Shown here one piece after another: positions 1 to 9,511 of a DNA stretch of 30,108 bases. Under the pieces are notes generated by a model. It searched no databases. It was not told the DNA's origin and saw only the letters and a program-made list of their open reading frames with translations. Both the position numbers and the translations under genes were made by a program. The stretch comes from an uncultured Lachnospiraceae bacterium (GTDB taxonomy: Bacteria > Bacillota > Clostridia > Lachnospirales > Lachnospiraceae): NCBI GenBank assembly GCA_910586725.1, contig CAJUJL010000034.1, forward strand, positions 1 through 30,108. Direction: 5' to 3'. Each line of letters starts with the position of its first letter. Position 1 is the first letter of the stretch.

Positions 1-2
1 TA

Positions 3-50
3 CACTGAAAAAAGCCCAATTCTTTTTCAAAGAATCAGACTTTTTCAGTG
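3..50 (-). terminator. Hairpin downstream of guaA, probable terminator
   Basis: A long near-symmetrical inverted repeat: CACTGAAAAA at 3-12 is matched by TTTTTCAGTG at 41-50, with an inner ATTCTTT/AAAGAAT pair and small internal mismatches. It lies 35 bp after the guaA stop and its arms are rich in T/A runs, so it probably ends guaA transcription. It could act in both directions. Confidence 0.55.
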
Positions 51-85
51 CCCTCTAAATACAAGCTTTGCAGGGATTTACCTTT

Positions 86-1630
86 TTATTCAAATTCCAC
101 CGTCCCCGGCGGCTTACTCGTAATATCGTAAAACACTCTGTTTACTCCCGCAACTTCATTTACAATCCTTCCCATAACTCTTTGTAACAAAGAAAACGGA
201 ATTTCTGACGCTTCTGCCGTCATAAAATCAAGGGTATTAACGGCGCGCAGCGCCACTGCATAATCATACGTTCTCTCATCTCCCATAACGCCAACGGAAC
301 GCATATTAGTCAGCGCTGCAAAGTACTGATTGATTTCCTGATCCAGTCCGGCCTTTGCAATCTCTTCTCTGAAAATAGCGTCGGCTTTTTGGACTATTTT
401 CACTTTTTTGGGCGTCACTTCCCCGATAATGCGGACGCCTAAACCCGGTCCGGGAAATGGCTGGCGAAACACCAGATATTTTGGAATCCCAAGCTCCAGT
501 CCCGCTTTCCTGACTTCATCTTTAAATAAATTGCGCAGCGGTTCCACAATTTCTTTAAAATCCACATAATCGGGCAATCCTCCCACATTATGATGCGATT
601 TGATCATGGCGGATTCGCCTCCAAGCCCGCTTTCCACTACATCCGGGTAAATCGTTCCCTGAACTAAAAAATCCACGGTTCCAATCTTTTTCGCCTCTTC
701 CTCAAAAACACGGATAAATTCTTCTCCGATCACTTTTCTTTTCTGTTCCGGTTCCGTAATGCCCGCAAGCTTATGATAAAATCTCTCCTGCGCATTGACA
801 CGGATAAAGTTAAGCTCATAAGAACCTTTCGGTCCAAATACCGCCTCAACCTCATCTCCTTCCTTATCACGCAGCAATCCGTGATCTACAAAAACACACG
901 TAAGCTGTTTCCCGATTGCTTTTGACAGCATAACCGCGGCGACTGACGAATCCACGCCTCCTGAAAGCGCGCAAAGAACTTTTCCGCTTTCTACTTTTTT
1001 ACGTATCTCCTGAATTGATTCCTCCACAAAAGAATCCATGCGCCAGCTCCCTTTGCAGCCGCATATATTCCGCACAAAATTACGCAGCATCTTCGTGCCT
1101 TCCTGAGTATGCAAAACTTCAGGATGAAACTGCATTAAATAGAGATTTTCCGCCTTGTTTTCTGCCGCAGCAACAGGACAATCCACCGTATGCGCCGTAA
1201 TTTCAAATCCCGGCGCTTCTTTTGCGATATAATCAAAATGGCTCATCCAGCATATCGTCTTCTCCGAAATATTAGAAAACATCAGCGATGCCGTATCAAC
1301 AAAAACTTCTGTTTTTCCGTATTCTCTTACAGGCGCATGCTCTACCTTTCCACCCAGAAGATGCATCATCAGCTGCGCGCCATAACAAAGTCCCAATACC
1401 GGGATGCCCAATTGAAATAATTCTCTGCTATACGTTGGAGCCCCTTCTTCATAACAGCTGTTCGGTCCGCCAGTTAAAATAATCCCTTTGGGATTCATCT
1501 CTTTTATCTGCTCTGGCGGCGTGCGAAAAGAATAAATTTCACAATATACATTACATTCCCGAACGCGCCTTGCAACAAGCTGATTATACTGACCGCCAAA
1601 ATCAATCACAATTACCTTTTCCCGCTCCAT
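86..1630 (-). CDS. guaA: GMP synthase (glutamine-hydrolysing)
   Basis: Converts XMP to GMP using glutamine and ATP, the last step of guanine nucleotide synthesis, in the cytoplasm. The 514-residue protein has the expected two halves. The class I glutamine amidotransferase domain carries the nucleophile Cys82 in GLCYGAQ and the His169/Glu171 pair in QFHPEV. The ATP-pyrophosphatase domain carries the SGGVDSS loop at about residues 223-229, followed by the C-terminal dimerisation domain ending in PPGTVEFE. The ATG at 1630 is chosen because GGAAGGAAG sits just upstream; the frame stays open to a TTG at 1648, but that start would overlap this ribosome site. It is a single gene followed by a hairpin. 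No purine riboswitch is visible in the 75 bp to the next gene. Confidence 0.97.
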   Translation of the reverse strand: MEREKVIVIDFGGQYNQLVARRVRECNVYCEIYSFRTPPEQIKEMNPKGIILTGGPNSCYEEGAPTYSRELFQLGIPVLGLCYGAQLMMHLLGGKVEHAPVREYGKTEVFVDTASLMFSNISEKTICWMSHFDYIAKEAPGFEITAHTVDCPVAAAENKAENLYLMQFHPEVLHTQEGTKMLRNFVRNICGCKGSWRMDSFVEESIQEIRKKVESGKVLCALSGGVDSSVAAVMLSKAIGKQLTCVFVDHGLLRDKEGDEVEAVFGPKGSYELNFIRVNAQERFYHKLAGITEPEQKRKVIGEEFIRVFEEEAKKIGTVDFLVQGTIYPDVVESGLGGESAMIKSHHNVGGLPDYVDFKEIVEPLRNLFKDEVRKAGLELGIPKYLVFRQPFPGPGLGVRIIGEVTPKKVKIVQKADAIFREEIAKAGLDQEINQYFAALTNMRSVGVMGDERTYDYAVALRAVNTLDFMTAEASEIPFSLLQRVMGRIVNEVAGVNRVFYDITSKPPGTVEFE

Positions 1631-1705
1631 CTCTCCACTTCCTTCCAAATTTCTCTGATTTCTTTTCCATTATAAGAAAGTGCGATTCGAAAGACAAGAA
1701 TTTTT

Positions 1706-3097
1706 TTATCTGCGGCTCTGAAGTTCTCTCGTATTTTCTTCTACGCGCCTTTTTGACAGTGGATAAATTACAAGAAAGACAAAAGCCACAACCGTATAAA
1801 TAACTGCCGGAAACAATGTGGAAAGACCATAAATAGAATTTCTTACCGCGTTGGTCTGCTCTGCCGCGAGAGAATCATAACCGATGGCGGATAACGCAAA
1901 TCCCCCCAGTCCGCCGGCCAGAGCCTGTCCCACTTTTCTGGCAAAAGAATATACGCCGTAAATCGTCCCGTCATCTCTCTGCATTGTCTTCACTTCTTTA
2001 TCATCAATGACATCTGTGATCATCGCCCATACCGTCATATTAAACAAATACATGCCTCCGATACTGGCAATAAAATTTAATATGATATATATCCATACAT
2101 TTGTAATCCTCATAAGATAAATAATCAAAAATAAAACCGCTGCCAATACGCAGCCGCCGGCAGTCAGCTCTTTTCTTCCAAAACGTTCTACCAGTTTGCC
2201 CGCCACTGCCGCCAAAAGAATTGCGGCCGGAAGTCCCAGTAAATTATTGACAGAAAGCGCTTTTGTATCTTTAAAATAATCTGCAAATAAAAATGTACTG
2301 ATAGACTGACTCATAATCGTTGCGCAAAGCGTCAATATTGAAATCAAAATCATAGCTAAAAGCGCGCGGTTGCCAAGCACGTCCCCTAACGTCTTTCCAA
2401 TTGAAGTTCTGCTTCTTTGGGATTTGTGCTTTTGCAGACTTACCCTTTCCGTCACAAGCGCATAACACAAAAGATAACACACAACTGCCAATATGGAAAA
2501 TACGCCCGCAACCCATGTAAACGAGGCGCCTATGACGACCTGATTGCCATCTGCATCCGTCCGGTAAATAAATATAGGAGCAATTACGCTGATTGCCACA
2601 GCCGCAAACGTAGAGCCCAAAGACCGATAAACCGACAAAGACTGCCTGTCTTTTGATTTATCCGAAATAACGGAAGCCATTGAACCATAGGGAATATTTA
2701 CGGAAGTATAAAAAACGGAACCCCACAACAGATAAGTCACAAACATGTAAACGGTCTTTACCATCATGGAAGCGTCCGCCAGCCAGCTCTGGTACATAAG
2801 GAAACTGGATATTGCCACAGGAATAGACATGCGCAGAATCCATACCCGGAATCTGCCCCTTGGATTTTCACGCGCAGAATCGGCAATCCGTCCCATCCCC
2901 ACATCTGTAAATGCGTCTACACATCTTGCCACCATAAATAATACGCCAACCATAGCGGCGTCAATTCCCCAGACTTTTGTATAAAATACCATCAGATACG
3001 TACTTGCAAAAATAAAAGTAAAGTCATTTCCAAAATCTCCGAACATATATCCGATTTTATCTTTAAAGCCAAATGCGGTTGTATCCAAATTGTCCAT
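1706..3097 (-). CDS. GPH-family sugar:cation symporter (MFS)
   Basis: A 463-residue polytopic membrane protein resembling the glycoside-pentoside-hexuronide:cation symporters (MelB/XynP/YicJ group), which import glycosides with H+ or Na+. About 12 hydrophobic segments can be traced. The N-terminal part has the family look (KIGYMFGDFGNDF, then TDVGMGRIADS between helices 2 and 3), and the loop near residues 80-90 is basic. It is a single gene with a ribosome site TTGGAGG about 10 bp before the ATG. No glycosidase or sugar regulator is adjacent in the window, so the substrate cannot be named. It lies downstream of the spoIIID 3' part, in the same direction. Confidence 0.85.
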   Translation of the reverse strand: MDNLDTTAFGFKDKIGYMFGDFGNDFTFIFASTYLMVFYTKVWGIDAAMVGVLFMVARCVDAFTDVGMGRIADSARENPRGRFRVWILRMSIPVAISSFLMYQSWLADASMMVKTVYMFVTYLLWGSVFYTSVNIPYGSMASVISDKSKDRQSLSVYRSLGSTFAAVAISVIAPIFIYRTDADGNQVVIGASFTWVAGVFSILAVVCYLLCYALVTERVSLQKHKSQRSRTSIGKTLGDVLGNRALLAMILISILTLCATIMSQSISTFLFADYFKDTKALSVNNLLGLPAAILLAAVAGKLVERFGRKELTAGGCVLAAVLFLIIYLMRITNVWIYIILNFIASIGGMYLFNMTVWAMITDVIDDKEVKTMQRDDGTIYGVYSFARKVGQALAGGLGGFALSAIGYDSLAAEQTNAVRNSIYGLSTLFPAVIYTVVAFVFLVIYPLSKRRVEENTRELQSRR

Positions 3098-3146
3098 TTT
3101 CCCAAAGCCTCCAACATCAATTTCATTTTACGGCTTTAGCGTTTCC

Positions 3147-3175
3147 ATTATTTTTAAAAATATGTAAAATCACAA
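3147..3175 (-). promoter_or_regulatory. Possible sigma-A promoter for the symporter gene
   Basis: On the minus strand, TTGTGA (3170-3175) and AATAAT (3147-3152) are separated by 17 bp, about 50 bp before the start codon. The -10 is a weak match and the surroundings are A/T-rich, so this is tentative. Confidence 0.35.
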
Positions 3176-3212
3176 ATTTTTCTTCATTACCCGGTTTTAT
3201 TGCATAACAATA

Positions 3213-3235
3213 CCGGCAGAATGCGTTCCTGCCGG
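3213..3235 (-). terminator. Hairpin after the spoIIID 3' end
   Basis: CCGGCAG (3213-3219) and CTGCCGG (3229-3235) form a perfect 7-bp G/C-rich stem with a 9-nt loop, about 30 bp past the spoIIID stop. The following bases on the minus strand (TATTGTTATG) are only moderately T-rich, so it may be an imperfect terminator. Confidence 0.5.
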
Positions 3236-3265
3236 CGCTGTTGATACAATAACATTTCATTCTGC

Positions 3266-3410
3266 TTATATATGCTGATGCAGATATTTCTCTCTTGTAG
3301 CAAGACCTCCCCGAATATGCCTTTCTGATTTATTTACATCCAGCACCTTTCTTGCACTCTTTGCAAGGGCCGGATTTATCTCAGGGAGGCGTTCCGTTAC
3401 GTCTTTATGT
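3266..3410 (-). CDS. spoIIID: spoIIID, 3' part (codons 39-84), separated by an insertion
   Basis: Minus-strand reading gives KDVTERLPEINPALAKSARK, then VLDVNKSERHIRGGLATREK, then YLHQHI and a stop (3266-3268). This is the C-terminal half of the sporulation transcription factor SpoIIID: the end of the recognition helix, the TERLPEINP motif, and the conserved RHIRGG basic tail region. There is no start codon or ribosome site of its own. The frame enters from the element side as TTKH; only the H codon and what follows belong to spoIIID. Codons 1-38 lie at 13914-14027. Joining the two through the shared ACATA gives an 84-residue protein, a normal SpoIIID length. SpoIIID is a mother-cell DNA-binding protein that tunes the sigma-E regulon and helps switch on sigK. 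In its present state the gene cannot make a full-length product. Confidence 0.93.
3406..3410 (-). other. Attachment core, left end of the element
   Basis: TATGT on the plus strand (ACATA on minus) is identical to 13913-13917 and marks where the spoIIID sequence stops and element sequence begins. Outside the core, spoIIID continues leftward. Inside, TTTCGTCG leads into the recombinase stop codon 15 bp away. The exact crossover point within the core cannot be fixed by eye. Confidence 0.75.
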
Positions 3411-3424
3411 TTCGTCGTAGCTTT

Positions 3425-4942
3425 TTAGAACGATATTTCTTCCAAACCCAAATCCCCAGGAATCCGCAGATAAATATCCACATTGCCGTCCTTGTCCACT
3501 TCTATTTTCTGAACGATGTGCTTGAGCTGAGCATTTGTCATTTGTTGTACATCAGTAATATCTTCTATAGTCTTGAAAGTATTATTCAGAATTGCTTCTA
3601 AATGCTCTCCCTTGGTTAAATTGTAAGATACCATTTTCAGTTCTTTTTCTAAGCGCTCAATTTCGTTTCGCATACCGCCGATTTTTTCATTCAATTCCTC
3701 ACGGGAAATTAAATCATCGGTATACATGTTCATGTATTTTTCACGGGATTTTTTCAGTTTTATCAGTTTTTCTGTCAATTCGTTTTCATATTTCAGATTC
3801 TCGTTTTTCGATTTATAAACACGCTGAAATTCCCTGATCACATACTGAATCACTTTCTTCTTTTGCTTTAAAACTTCTGTAAAATACTCCTGCAAAACCT
3901 TTATCAGTTCCCCTTCATCTATGGTCACTGCATTCGGACAACTGTCTGCGCCTTTCCCATTATGCCCGGAACATATCCAGCGAATATAAGTATTTTTATA
4001 TTTCCGAACACTTCTCCGGAACGACCAGCCGCACTCTTTACATTTAATCAGAGTTGAAAACAAATGCTTATTGCTTTGACGTTCTCTTGTCATTTGGAAT
4101 GCGTCATGACGGGAGCTCAAAATTTCCTGCGCTTTTTCAAATGTCTCATCATCAATAATCCGAAGTTCCGGTCGATCTACTACCATCCACTCTGTTTCAT
4201 CTTTTTCTATACGCTGTCCAGTCAGAAAATCGGAAACCTCCTGCTTACCATTAATAATTTTACCAGTATAAAGTTCATTGGATAAAATGCGGCATGTCGC
4301 ATTCTGACTCCATTTGCAGTTTCGCTTCGTCCTGATTCCTCTATCATTCAGTTTATTGGCAATAGCAGCTCCGCCGAATCCCTCTTCCGTGTACCACTTG
4401 TAAATCTGGCGAATCACTTTCGCTTCTTCTTCGTTAATCGTAAGATTAAAATATTCTCCGATTGTCTTATCGTATCCATAAACGATATTCGGAACCCGCC
4501 CTTTTTCCGCGTTCATCTTCTTCCCAAACTTTACACGCTTTGAAGTGTTGGCGCTTTCTTCCTGCGCTAATGCACCAAAAATGGTAAGAATAAATTCACT
4601 ATTACCCATACTGGTCATGTTGGCTGTAAGAAATTGCGTTTCTATGCCAAGCGCTTTCAGTTTGCGTATATTCTGCAACAAATCTACGGTATTTCTTGCA
4701 AAGCGGGAAATATCTTTCACCACCACCATGTCAAAAAAACCATGATCCGCATCGGACATCATACGAAGAAATTCCTTACGGTTTTTGATTTTGGTTCCGG
4801 AAATTCCCTCATCTGCATATAATCTTACCAACGTGTCGCCGGTGCGCCTGGTATATTCGGAAAAAAACTCTTTCTGCGCTTCCAGGCTGTTGAGCTGATC
4901 CGTTTTGTCGGTGGAAACTCGGCAATAGGCTGCTATATTCAT
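3425..4942 (-). CDS. Large serine recombinase, SpoIVCA/integrase type
   Basis: A site-specific DNA recombinase that cuts and rejoins attachment sites through a covalent serine-DNA intermediate. The 505-residue protein has the catalytic resolvase domain at about residues 3-145 (AAYCRVSTDK with Ser10, and the KDISRFARN arginine region at 76-84). A 'recombinase' domain follows at about 155-265. A zinc ribbon with Cys301, Cys304, Cys324 and Cys335 comes next, then a coiled coil at about 380-440. This size and order match SpoIVCA and phage serine integrases. It sits 15 bp from the left core and is the obvious candidate to integrate and excise the element. The ATG at 4942 is preceded by AAAGGG. There is a 56-bp gap after jetD with no clear promoter, so it may be co-transcribed or driven by a signal I cannot see. 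Excision by such enzymes usually needs a directionality factor. Confidence 0.93.
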   Translation of the reverse strand: MNIAAYCRVSTDKTDQLNSLEAQKEFFSEYTRRTGDTLVRLYADEGISGTKIKNRKEFLRMMSDADHGFFDMVVVKDISRFARNTVDLLQNIRKLKALGIETQFLTANMTSMGNSEFILTIFGALAQEESANTSKRVKFGKKMNAEKGRVPNIVYGYDKTIGEYFNLTINEEEAKVIRQIYKWYTEEGFGGAAIANKLNDRGIRTKRNCKWSQNATCRILSNELYTGKIINGKQEVSDFLTGQRIEKDETEWMVVDRPELRIIDDETFEKAQEILSSRHDAFQMTRERQSNKHLFSTLIKCKECGWSFRRSVRKYKNTYIRWICSGHNGKGADSCPNAVTIDEGELIKVLQEYFTEVLKQKKKVIQYVIREFQRVYKSKNENLKYENELTEKLIKLKKSREKYMNMYTDDLISREELNEKIGGMRNEIERLEKELKMVSYNLTKGEHLEAILNNTFKTIEDITDVQQMTNAQLKHIVQKIEVDKDGNVDIYLRIPGDLGLEEISF

Positions 4943-4998
4943 ATCGAATACCCTTTCAGTTTTATTTATATCATCCTGTTACATCTTTATGCAATGCG

Positions 4999-6210
4999 TC
5001 ATGGAGAGTAATAACTTACAATCTCCTGTTCCAATTTTACATCCTGCTTGAGCATATACTTCACCGTTTCCTGATAAATATCATTCTCAGACAGCGTTTT
5101 CAGACGTTTCCTGTCATTTTGGGAAAGACTGAGCAGACAGCTTTTGTATCGGGAATCCTGCAACTCATTTATAGACATCCGGTAAAGCACAAACGGAATT
5201 TCTGTAATCCTGCACAGATTATTATGTATATGAAAGCCACCGGCATCAATATCTCCAAAATGAAAGTACCGGACTCCTGGGTTATCCCTGTATATCATCT
5301 TTAAGAAGTCTCGTTGAAACCTGTTTGCATATCCGCCCAGATAGAAATAAGACGTATCTGCTTCTCTGCACCGCATATATGATGTTTTATTCTCCACCGT
5401 AATAAATCGCTGATTATTGACGATAATCTTTTCGATTTCATCCAATTCATCCGCATAAAACTCTACACCGCTTCGAAAATTTCCAAGTTCCAGAGTCCTT
5501 TCGGATTTCACAATTATAATATCTCCTTTTAGACATATTTTCTGCTTTTCCTTTACAATTTGATAGTCTCTTAATATCTCGTCCAAAAGTTCATTTTCTT
5601 CACAGGGTTTTTTCCAGAATTTTCGAATCAGCCCACACACTATATCCAGCGTATTATCTTCCAGGTACTTCGAACTTCCATAAATCAGCATAGATGCCTC
5701 GCGTACATACAAGGGCCTCTCATTCTGCTCAATAAAAATCAATGCCCTTAACACCTCTTTTGTCTGTTCATAGTCCTTTGGCGCCACATTTTTATCAAGA
5801 CACGCCTGAAGCTTTGCACATTCCTGATCCGCAACCGGAGAATAACCGCTGTACTGTTCAATGATTTTCTTTATCTGTTTCATTTTTTCATGCTTCGATA
5901 CATACTGATAGCGCTCCGTCAAATATCGTTCCGCTTCCTCCACTTTATCATCAACCAGATAGATCGAAGAAATCTCATTGCTGAATTTCCTCATTTCAAA
6001 AGTCAGAAACCCTTTTTCCCGGTATTTGCCGGCAGTTTCATTGATGGCATTGATCTGCTCCAGATCTCCGTCATTCCGATTGTATCCTCTGTACAATTCC
6101 ATCGGCTTAATCTGCGTTCTCCTGTTAATACGACCAGTCCCGCTGTCTTTTTTGCTCTTTCTATATTTTTCAACCAGAAGAAGCAGCATCTTTTCTTCAT
6201 AATTAATCAT
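4999..6210 (-). CDS. jetD: Wadjet protein JetD, Toprim-type nuclease subunit
   Basis: In known Wadjet systems JetD is the nuclease that cuts circular DNA after the JetABC SMC complex has extruded it. This 403-residue protein has the DUF2220/Toprim signature in its C-terminal half: TVENKTSY with Glu273, and HFGDIDAGGFHIH with the Asp320-x-Asp322 pair. The N-terminal half (about 1-230) is a helical arm and winged-helix-like region. The ATG at 6210 is chosen because GGGGAG lies 7 bp upstream; it overlaps the jetC stop by 8 bp, indicating translational coupling. The frame also opens at 6243, but with no comparable ribosome site. It is the last gene of the jet operon, directly before the recombinase. 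Confidence 0.88.
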   Translation of the reverse strand: MINYEEKMLLLLVEKYRKSKKDSGTGRINRRTQIKPMELYRGYNRNDGDLEQINAINETAGKYREKGFLTFEMRKFSNEISSIYLVDDKVEEAERYLTERYQYVSKHEKMKQIKKIIEQYSGYSPVADQECAKLQACLDKNVAPKDYEQTKEVLRALIFIEQNERPLYVREASMLIYGSSKYLEDNTLDIVCGLIRKFWKKPCEENELLDEILRDYQIVKEKQKICLKGDIIIVKSERTLELGNFRSGVEFYADELDEIEKIIVNNQRFITVENKTSYMRCREADTSYFYLGGYANRFQRDFLKMIYRDNPGVRYFHFGDIDAGGFHIHNNLCRITEIPFVLYRMSINELQDSRYKSCLLSLSQNDRKRLKTLSENDIYQETVKYMLKQDVKLEQEIVSYYSP

Positions 6211-9200
6211 AAGCTTTCTCCCCATGGAACTGCACAATACCAAGCTGCATGCTGTCTGGCCGTACTCGAAGCACCGGCAAAATCACCTCACATTCACTGC
6301 CGATTGACTCCGTCTTATCGGGTGAACAGAAAATCACCTGCAAATTCTGTTTTTTCATAAAATCCAGCATCAGCTTCACATTGCCTGGATCCATTTTAGC
6401 GAATGGCTCATCAATAAATACCAGTCTGGCAGAATTCACCTTCTGATTGTAAATCATAAGCAATGCGGAAGATAAAATTAACAAATAAGGAATCTGCACC
6501 TCCGCACCGGAGTTAAACCCTGTCTGGCGCGACAATTTTGCACGATCCAGAATATGATTGCTCATAAGAATCTCATATGTCATATAATTCCGGTAATCCG
6601 CAAAACGTGCGATGGTTTCATCGCTGCTTTTCTCGATAATCCGATTAATAATCTGTTTCAGCTCCCATTCCAGATGCTCACCCTCATCGTCCGATACGGA
6701 AGTCACCATACCGAGAGTCATCTGTCCGGAGGTATCTCCCAGCTTTTCTCTTTCATCCAGATATTTCGCATACTCAATAATCTTAGCGTATTCCGATCCG
6801 TCTTTCAAATAACGAACATCAAACTGGTATCGGGTTGAGAAGTTCAATTTCGCCAGTTCTGCATTAATCTGTTTGAGGTCGTCCTGTGCATTGTCACAGG
6901 TCTTTAAAATTGTCAGTACAAATTCATTTTTGAAAATATCCTCGTAACGTTTCGTCTGATCATCCAGCTTTTTACGTATTTCCTGCAAATCATCCATCCA
7001 GATACGGTCTTTTCGCTTTGCATATACATCCCGGTCCGTCTCTCCAACCGGCATTGAACTGTCCGGGTGTTTTACATTATAGCCGGATTGCAGACCGATC
7101 AGTTCTTTCCCATGCTGCTCAATACTTCTTGATAAACGGCTTCTTGTCTCCAGGGCCAAAATTCCTCCTGCCCCTGTCATTCCGGCTTCCACATATTTTT
7201 CATATGCCTCAACTGCTCTCTGTACAACCGGATAAGCCGAAATCTCATATTCATTGAATTTTTCTTTTTCCTTATTTAGCGCCATTGTTTTCGTATCAAT
7301 GGCATTCCCGCAGACCTGAATCGTTGTTTCCAGCCTACTGTTCTCGTTCATTACCTCTTTCTGCTCATTCTTTACTGCATCCTGTTCATCCAAAAGGCGC
7401 GATACCAGCTCACTCAGTTCCAGATATTCTCTGTTGTTCTTCTGTGCCTTTTTCAGTTTCTCCAGCTGTTTGTGCGATTCATTCAGTTCTTTTGTTGTCT
7501 GCTGATATTTTGCATGCGCATCATAATCATACTCTTTAAAAAATTCCTTGTCCTGACTCAATTGGTTTTTTCTGTCTGTAATCATTTTCCGGACAGAATG
7601 TTTTTTCTCACGCTCCGCCTGTAATTTTATAATTTCTTTTTCTGCGCATTTCCGATTCAGTTCAAATGTTTCCTGCCCCAGATAATAAGAGCGGATACGG
7701 TCAAAACGCAGGAAATAACTATCCATGGCAACAGACACACGTCCTTCCACAGAAATTGCATTTTCCCTGTTTCTAACATCCTCCAGCTTCACCGCATGCA
7801 TTCTTCCCAACTGAAAATCAAAATATCTCTTTGCCACCATATTTTTAATGTTCAGGAAATGCACCACAGAATCTTTTTCCGGTTCAATTACTTTCTTCAT
7901 CAACAGTTTAGTATTGAACAAATGTGCATATCTGTTCTGGGAACGATTCAGTACATCATCCGCAATGTCATAATACTTAGGATCCACCAATATCGTATAC
8001 CGGCGAATACCAAGAAAAGACTCAATCGCATCTCGCCAGGACTCATCCGTAATGTCGATCACATACTCACAGGCAAATTTCGCCTCTGTCTGAAGTTTTC
8101 GTTTTTTAAACTCACGATTTATCTCATCTTTCAATCCCACATAATCCGGAATCTGAGCGTATGAATTTCGATGTTTTCTGGCTTCTTCCAGAATTTTCTC
8201 CTGCTCGCCTAACTTTCGCTCCAGTTTTTCTATTTCATGTCCAATCAAAGCGCCCTGCGCCGTAAAATCATCATAACTCTCATTTACCATCTGCTTTAAC
8301 CCGGCAACTGCACTTTCTTTCTTAAACGCAGAACAGAAACTGCTGCAGAGCGAAGCCAGTATTTCCTTTTTTTCCACTTCACGTCCATCTTGTATAAATT
8401 CGCAGAGTATTTCACTTACCTTTATCTGAAACTGTTCTAGATCATTTTGGGCCAGAGAAATCCGTCGTTTTTCTTCTTTTAATACATCAAGACGTTTTTC
8501 TTCTTCCTGAATCATTTTTGTGCTGTCTAACTGGTTCAGACTGATTTGTGCCTGAATCAGTCTCTGATTAATTACATCACCTCTTTGTTCCAACGCCTCC
8601 AGTTTCTGTGCCATCTCACTCTTTTTCCTGGATGCAATATTCTGCTCGCGGATCTGTTCCTCAATCTCTGTATTTAATTTTTTCATCCGTCGGTAAACAA
8701 TCTTAATATCATCCGCCAGCAATCGATTCTTCTCATTTTCACAGGTATCGTATTCACTAAGGATCTTTTCCAGTTCCTCAATTTCTTCCTGAATCAGGGA
8801 AAAAGTATCATTCAGCCGCTCAATGTTCCCCTTTGCCTCAATCAGTTTGGTAAAGTCCACATTTCGTTCCTCCAGAACACTCTCTCTGATGAATTTATCA
8901 ATTTTTGCATTGGGATCATAAGACATAATGCCGCGCAGTTTCCGAAGATAGGCATTTACCTGATTAATATTCAGTTTCAGACCCGTCATCTGCATAAATT
9001 TCTGAATTCCCGGCTCCCGCAGAAGCAGAGTAAGTCCATATTTTTTCTGCAGCTGTGAAGCGGAATATGGCATCTTCATTTCATTTTGCACATATAAATG
9101 TTCCATATCATCCAGAGAAGTTTTGTCCGCAACATATCTTAGAGTCTGACAGTTGTTCGAAGCATTTGTCTCAATCACTGCTCCGAGAAGAAAAGACTTT

Positions 9201-9511
9201 TCTTCCACATCATCATAATATTCCTGTACAATATGGCTGTATACATTAGGCGCCTTGTCGGCCGGACGCATATAGGTTCCAGCCGTTGCATCAAGAAACC
9301 CTCTGGTATACGAAGAAAGTGTTCTGCTGCCTTTGTTTTCGGATGATTTGTTAAAAATCGTATCGCCAAATGCAGCATATTTAATAGCATCCAGCATAAC
9401 CGACTTTCCATTTCCGTTTTTTCCTGCGATCAGTGTAAAAAAGCCGATAGGAGCCGTAACGTTGGAAAACCCATACCAGTTAATCAGGCGAACTTTTTTC
9501 AATAAAATCAT
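6203..9511 (-). CDS. jetC: Wadjet protein JetC, SMC/MukB-like ATPase
   Basis: The motor of the defence complex: an SMC-like ATPase that extrudes DNA loops so that JetD can recognise and cut small circular DNA. The 1102-residue protein has the Walker A motif GKNGNGKS at residues 30-37 and Walker B VFIDEP with Asp1034-Glu1035. A signature-like SGAEVQIPYLL lies shortly before the Walker B. Between the two head halves are two long Glu/Lys/Gln-rich coiled-coil stretches flanking a compact hinge-like region at roughly residues 480-620. This head-coil-hinge-coil-head plan is that of MukB/MksB. The start ATG overlaps the jetB stop (ATGA), and the end overlaps jetD by 8 bp. Confidence 0.93.
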   Translation of the reverse strand: MILLKKVRLINWYGFSNVTAPIGFFTLIAGKNGNGKSVMLDAIKYAAFGDTIFNKSSENKGSRTLSSYTRGFLDATAGTYMRPADKAPNVYSHIVQEYYDDVEEKSFLLGAVIETNASNNCQTLRYVADKTSLDDMEHLYVQNEMKMPYSASQLQKKYGLTLLLREPGIQKFMQMTGLKLNINQVNAYLRKLRGIMSYDPNAKIDKFIRESVLEERNVDFTKLIEAKGNIERLNDTFSLIQEEIEELEKILSEYDTCENEKNRLLADDIKIVYRRMKKLNTEIEEQIREQNIASRKKSEMAQKLEALEQRGDVINQRLIQAQISLNQLDSTKMIQEEEKRLDVLKEEKRRISLAQNDLEQFQIKVSEILCEFIQDGREVEKKEILASLCSSFCSAFKKESAVAGLKQMVNESYDDFTAQGALIGHEIEKLERKLGEQEKILEEARKHRNSYAQIPDYVGLKDEINREFKKRKLQTEAKFACEYVIDITDESWRDAIESFLGIRRYTILVDPKYYDIADDVLNRSQNRYAHLFNTKLLMKKVIEPEKDSVVHFLNIKNMVAKRYFDFQLGRMHAVKLEDVRNRENAISVEGRVSVAMDSYFLRFDRIRSYYLGQETFELNRKCAEKEIIKLQAEREKKHSVRKMITDRKNQLSQDKEFFKEYDYDAHAKYQQTTKELNESHKQLEKLKKAQKNNREYLELSELVSRLLDEQDAVKNEQKEVMNENSRLETTIQVCGNAIDTKTMALNKEKEKFNEYEISAYPVVQRAVEAYEKYVEAGMTGAGGILALETRSRLSRSIEQHGKELIGLQSGYNVKHPDSSMPVGETDRDVYAKRKDRIWMDDLQEIRKKLDDQTKRYEDIFKNEFVLTILKTCDNAQDDLKQINAELAKLNFSTRYQFDVRYLKDGSEYAKIIEYAKYLDEREKLGDTSGQMTLGMVTSVSDDEGEHLEWELKQIINRIIEKSSDETIARFADYRNYMTYEILMSNHILDRAKLSRQTGFNSGAEVQIPYLLILSSALLMIYNQKVNSARLVFIDEPFAKMDPGNVKLMLDFMKKQNLQVIFCSPDKTESIGSECEVILPVLRVRPDSMQLGIVQFHGEKAYD

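Noticed and set aside
5890..6360. Long plus-strand open frame opposite jetD/jetC (and similarly 9333-9710 opposite jetC/jetB).
   Set aside because: Antisense to well-supported genes with motifs, no ribosome sites, and residue composition typical of reverse-strand shadows.
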